In this document: positions 62,422 to 64,000 of the stretch, one piece after another | Numbering within the stretch: the stretch's first letter is position 1 | Layout of the letters: each line of letters starts with the position of its first letter | Assembly (NCBI RefSeq): GCF_001586775.1 | Contig: NZ_LQXS01000002.1 | Span: forward strand, 720,565 to 784,564 | Length of the DNA: 64,000 nucleotides | From: Sphingobacterium populi | Lineage (GTDB): Bacteria; Bacteroidota; Bacteroidia; Sphingobacteriales; Sphingobacteriaceae | Reading direction: 5' to 3' | The notes under the pieces: generated by a model | Seen by the model: only the letters and a program-made list of their open reading frames with translations | Database searches by the model: none | Told to the model about the DNA's origin: nothing | Made by a program: the position numbers and the translations under genes

Positions 62422-63367
62422 CGAAAAGTGTTTATATTGTTATAAAAAATTGCCGAACGATAAGTCCGATGGTTTTCACGAAAAATGTAGTTTAGATTTT
62501 TTTGGCACAAAGCAGCCGCCAGCGATTGAAAACTCATTATCACAAATGACTGAATTAGCAAAGAACGTCGTAGAGCGAAGTATAGCTGTTCCTGGGGTTC
62601 AGCCCAAACTTTCTTTGTCGGTAGTAAAGGGAACTATTCAAGACGGAGAAAAGGGGCGTCTGACCGTTGTGGGAGCTTTGGGTGGAAATTATATCTTCAA
62701 ACCGCCTTCCGATTATTTTCCTGAAATGCCACAAAATGAACATTTAACCATGCGTATCGCTGAAGCTTTCGGTATCAACGTTGTAAAGTCCAGTCTGATA
62801 CGGTTAAGATCTGGTGAACCATCTTATATTACGAAAAGAATAGACCGAACGGATGAGGGAGAAAAAATACATATGCTCGATATGTTCCAAATAACAGAAG
62901 CATTTGACAAATACAAAGGATCAATGGAGAAAGTGGGTAAGGCACTGGATGCATATTCAGACAATACGTTACTGGATAAGTTTTCCTTCTTAGAATTGGC
63001 AGTCTTTTGTTTTTTGACTGGAAACAACGATATGCACCTGAAAAATTTTTCCATGATCAACACGAACGGAAAATGGACGTTGGTACCAGCCTACGATCTT
63101 TTGAATGTAGCAATCGTAAATCCCGAAGACACGGAAGAACTCGCATTAACATTGGAGGGAAAAAAAAGAAACCTTCAATGGGAGCATTTTCAAAGATTGG
63201 GACTGTTGTTAGGGTTAAACGCCAAGCAGATTAACGGTATTGCCAAGCGTTATAAGGAAAGGAAACCAATTGCTTTGCAATGGATTGATCATTCATTTCT
63301 TTCTGACGAATACAAAGAGAAGTACAAAACTCTGTTGGAAGAACGATATCACAGAATTGGAATGTGA
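62414..63367 (+). CDS. HipT-like toxin kinase
   Basis: From ATG 62414 the 317-residue product starts with a zinc-ribbon-like CLYC...HEKC and holds the HipA kinase core: P-loop-like region RSIAVPGVQPKLSL with a Ser that could be autophosphorylated, catalytic loop LTGNNDMHLKNFS and metal-binding PAYDLLN. It lacks N-subdomain-1, which the preceding gene supplies, as in HipBST. HipA-family kinases phosphorylate aminoacyl-tRNA synthetases and arrest growth. The target here is unknown. Confidence 0.85.
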   Translation: MINEKCLYCYKKLPNDKSDGFHEKCSLDFFGTKQPPAIENSLSQMTELAKNVVERSIAVPGVQPKLSLSVVKGTIQDGEKGRLTVVGALGGNYIFKPPSDYFPEMPQNEHLTMRIAEAFGINVVKSSLIRLRSGEPSYITKRIDRTDEGEKIHMLDMFQITEAFDKYKGSMEKVGKALDAYSDNTLLDKFSFLELAVFCFLTGNNDMHLKNFSMINTNGKWTLVPAYDLLNVAIVNPEDTEELALTLEGKKRNLQWEHFQRLGLLLGLNAKQINGIAKRYKERKPIALQWIDHSFLSDEYKEKYKTLLEERYHRIGM

Positions 63368-64000
63368 CTGTGTTTAAAACTAAGACATCTTGCAAAACCT
63401 TCAAATGCATAGTGAAATTTAACTTCTTTAAAAAATGTTAGAATATTGATTCCGCAAGTTAGAAGTGAAGGTTCTTCGTTTCAACTACAGTGGCGAATAG
63501 ATAGTCTCATCATCTAAATCTATAACTTCAATCTTATAGATCGAACTTCGATATAATAGGAGCGGCGTTAGAAATAGGTTACAGTGAATGCTCAATTATG
63601 TCTCATTACTACTTGTAGATGCTTAATTACTAGCGGTTAGTTTGGTTTCAATTTTTGGCGCTCAAAAGACTAAACATCTTTGAAGTTGGATTTATTTTTT
63701 CAGTTACACATGTTTTTTTACTCAAAAAATTCTTAGCTTGAGATCTAATAATACAAAAGCGGTAAATCAATATTTATATAAATTCACCGCGGCATCATAG
63801 GTTTTCCTCTTTCGTAAAGTGATGATTAATAGGTAAACAGCGATGTTAAGTTTTTCACGAAGTGATAGAACTCGATTTAAAAACTTAGAGGCGATCGATA
63901 GTTGATAATGTAATTGCTAACTGATGCAAGTTCTCGTCTTTTTTATTTTTTTTATAAAATTTTTACCAAGATTTATAATAATTCAATAACATGCGACATT
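63368..64000. other. gene-free right end
   Basis: No coding sense. It includes copy C of the dispersed repeat (63565-63682). The remainder is AT-rich with no hairpin or repeat I can support. Confidence 0.45.
63565..63682 (+). repeat. dispersed repeat, copy C
   Basis: GCGTTAGAAATAGGTTACAG at the left and GCGCTCAAAAGACTAAACATC about 91 bases on at the right, with CTCATTACTACTTG between, matching TTCATTACTACATTC of copy A. Copies B and C bracket the hipBST operon; copy A lies at the end of the conjugative element. Confidence 0.55.

Overview
The window looks like chromosome of a Bacteroidota bacterium, most likely a Sphingobacteriaceae member (Sphingobacterium or Pedobacter type). The evidence is a SusD-family lipoprotein, a GLPGLI-family protein, Bacteroidota-type conjugation genes (RteC and a TraE/F/G/J/K/M/N series), an outer-membrane beta-barrel/GLPGLI pair, and promoters of the TTTG-N20-TAnnTTTG type. 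No rRNA, complete tRNA or CRISPR array was found. Family assignments rest on motif recognition by eye, not on database searches.

Positions 1-12,000 carry ordinary scattered genes: the end of a susD gene, a Crp/Fnr-type regulator, a ferric-reductase-like flavoprotein with a tiny coupled membrane ORF, a decayed conserved gene, a triple-PAS histidine kinase, a stress-type short-chain dehydrogenase, a lone receiver protein and a DUF1810 protein. Positions 12,700-15,750 hold an unusual module: a 42-codon peptide gene with its own Shine-Dalgarno-like sequence and downstream hairpin, an LpxL/HtrB-like acyltransferase, a four-helix LytS-type kinase and a LytTR response regulator. I read it as a candidate modified-peptide signalling system. 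It abuts an RteC gene and may control the adjacent mobile element.

Positions 15,900-40,430 are an integrative conjugative element with visibly higher GC: two small paralogous excisionase-like proteins, two Toprim/primase-like proteins, an AT-rich repeat region, a C5 DNA methyltransferase overlapped by a long second frame, mobilisation protein and relaxase, ParA, a full mating-pore operon (some members duplicated), a coupling protein, an M23 peptidase, ArdC and accessory proteins. No integrase is visible. IS3 remnants and degraded DNA follow (40,430-43,480).

Positions 43,430-59,770 form an AT-rich class I lanthipeptide cluster: a recognisable promoter, a precursor with a Gly-Gly leader, LanC, a beta-barrel/GLPGLI pair, a luciferase-like oxidoreductase, a two-repeat glycosyltransferase, full-length LanB, a C39-peptidase ABC exporter, a stripped HlyD-like adaptor, and on the opposite strand two more glycosyltransferases and an erythromycin-esterase-like protein. 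The expected flow is: LanB dehydrates Ser/Thr, LanC closes thioether rings, the oxidoreductase and glycosyltransferases decorate, and the exporter removes the leader and secretes.

The right end (59,770-64,000) holds decayed Rhs and tail-fibre-like genes, a dispersed repeat also present at the end of the conjugative element, and a HipBST-type tripartite toxin-antitoxin operon with a palindromic operator. At least four otherwise intact genes (traE-like, traG, a glycosyltransferase, the esterase) are broken by a single base in a homopolymer, so the accuracy of homopolymer calls in this sequence deserves suspicion.
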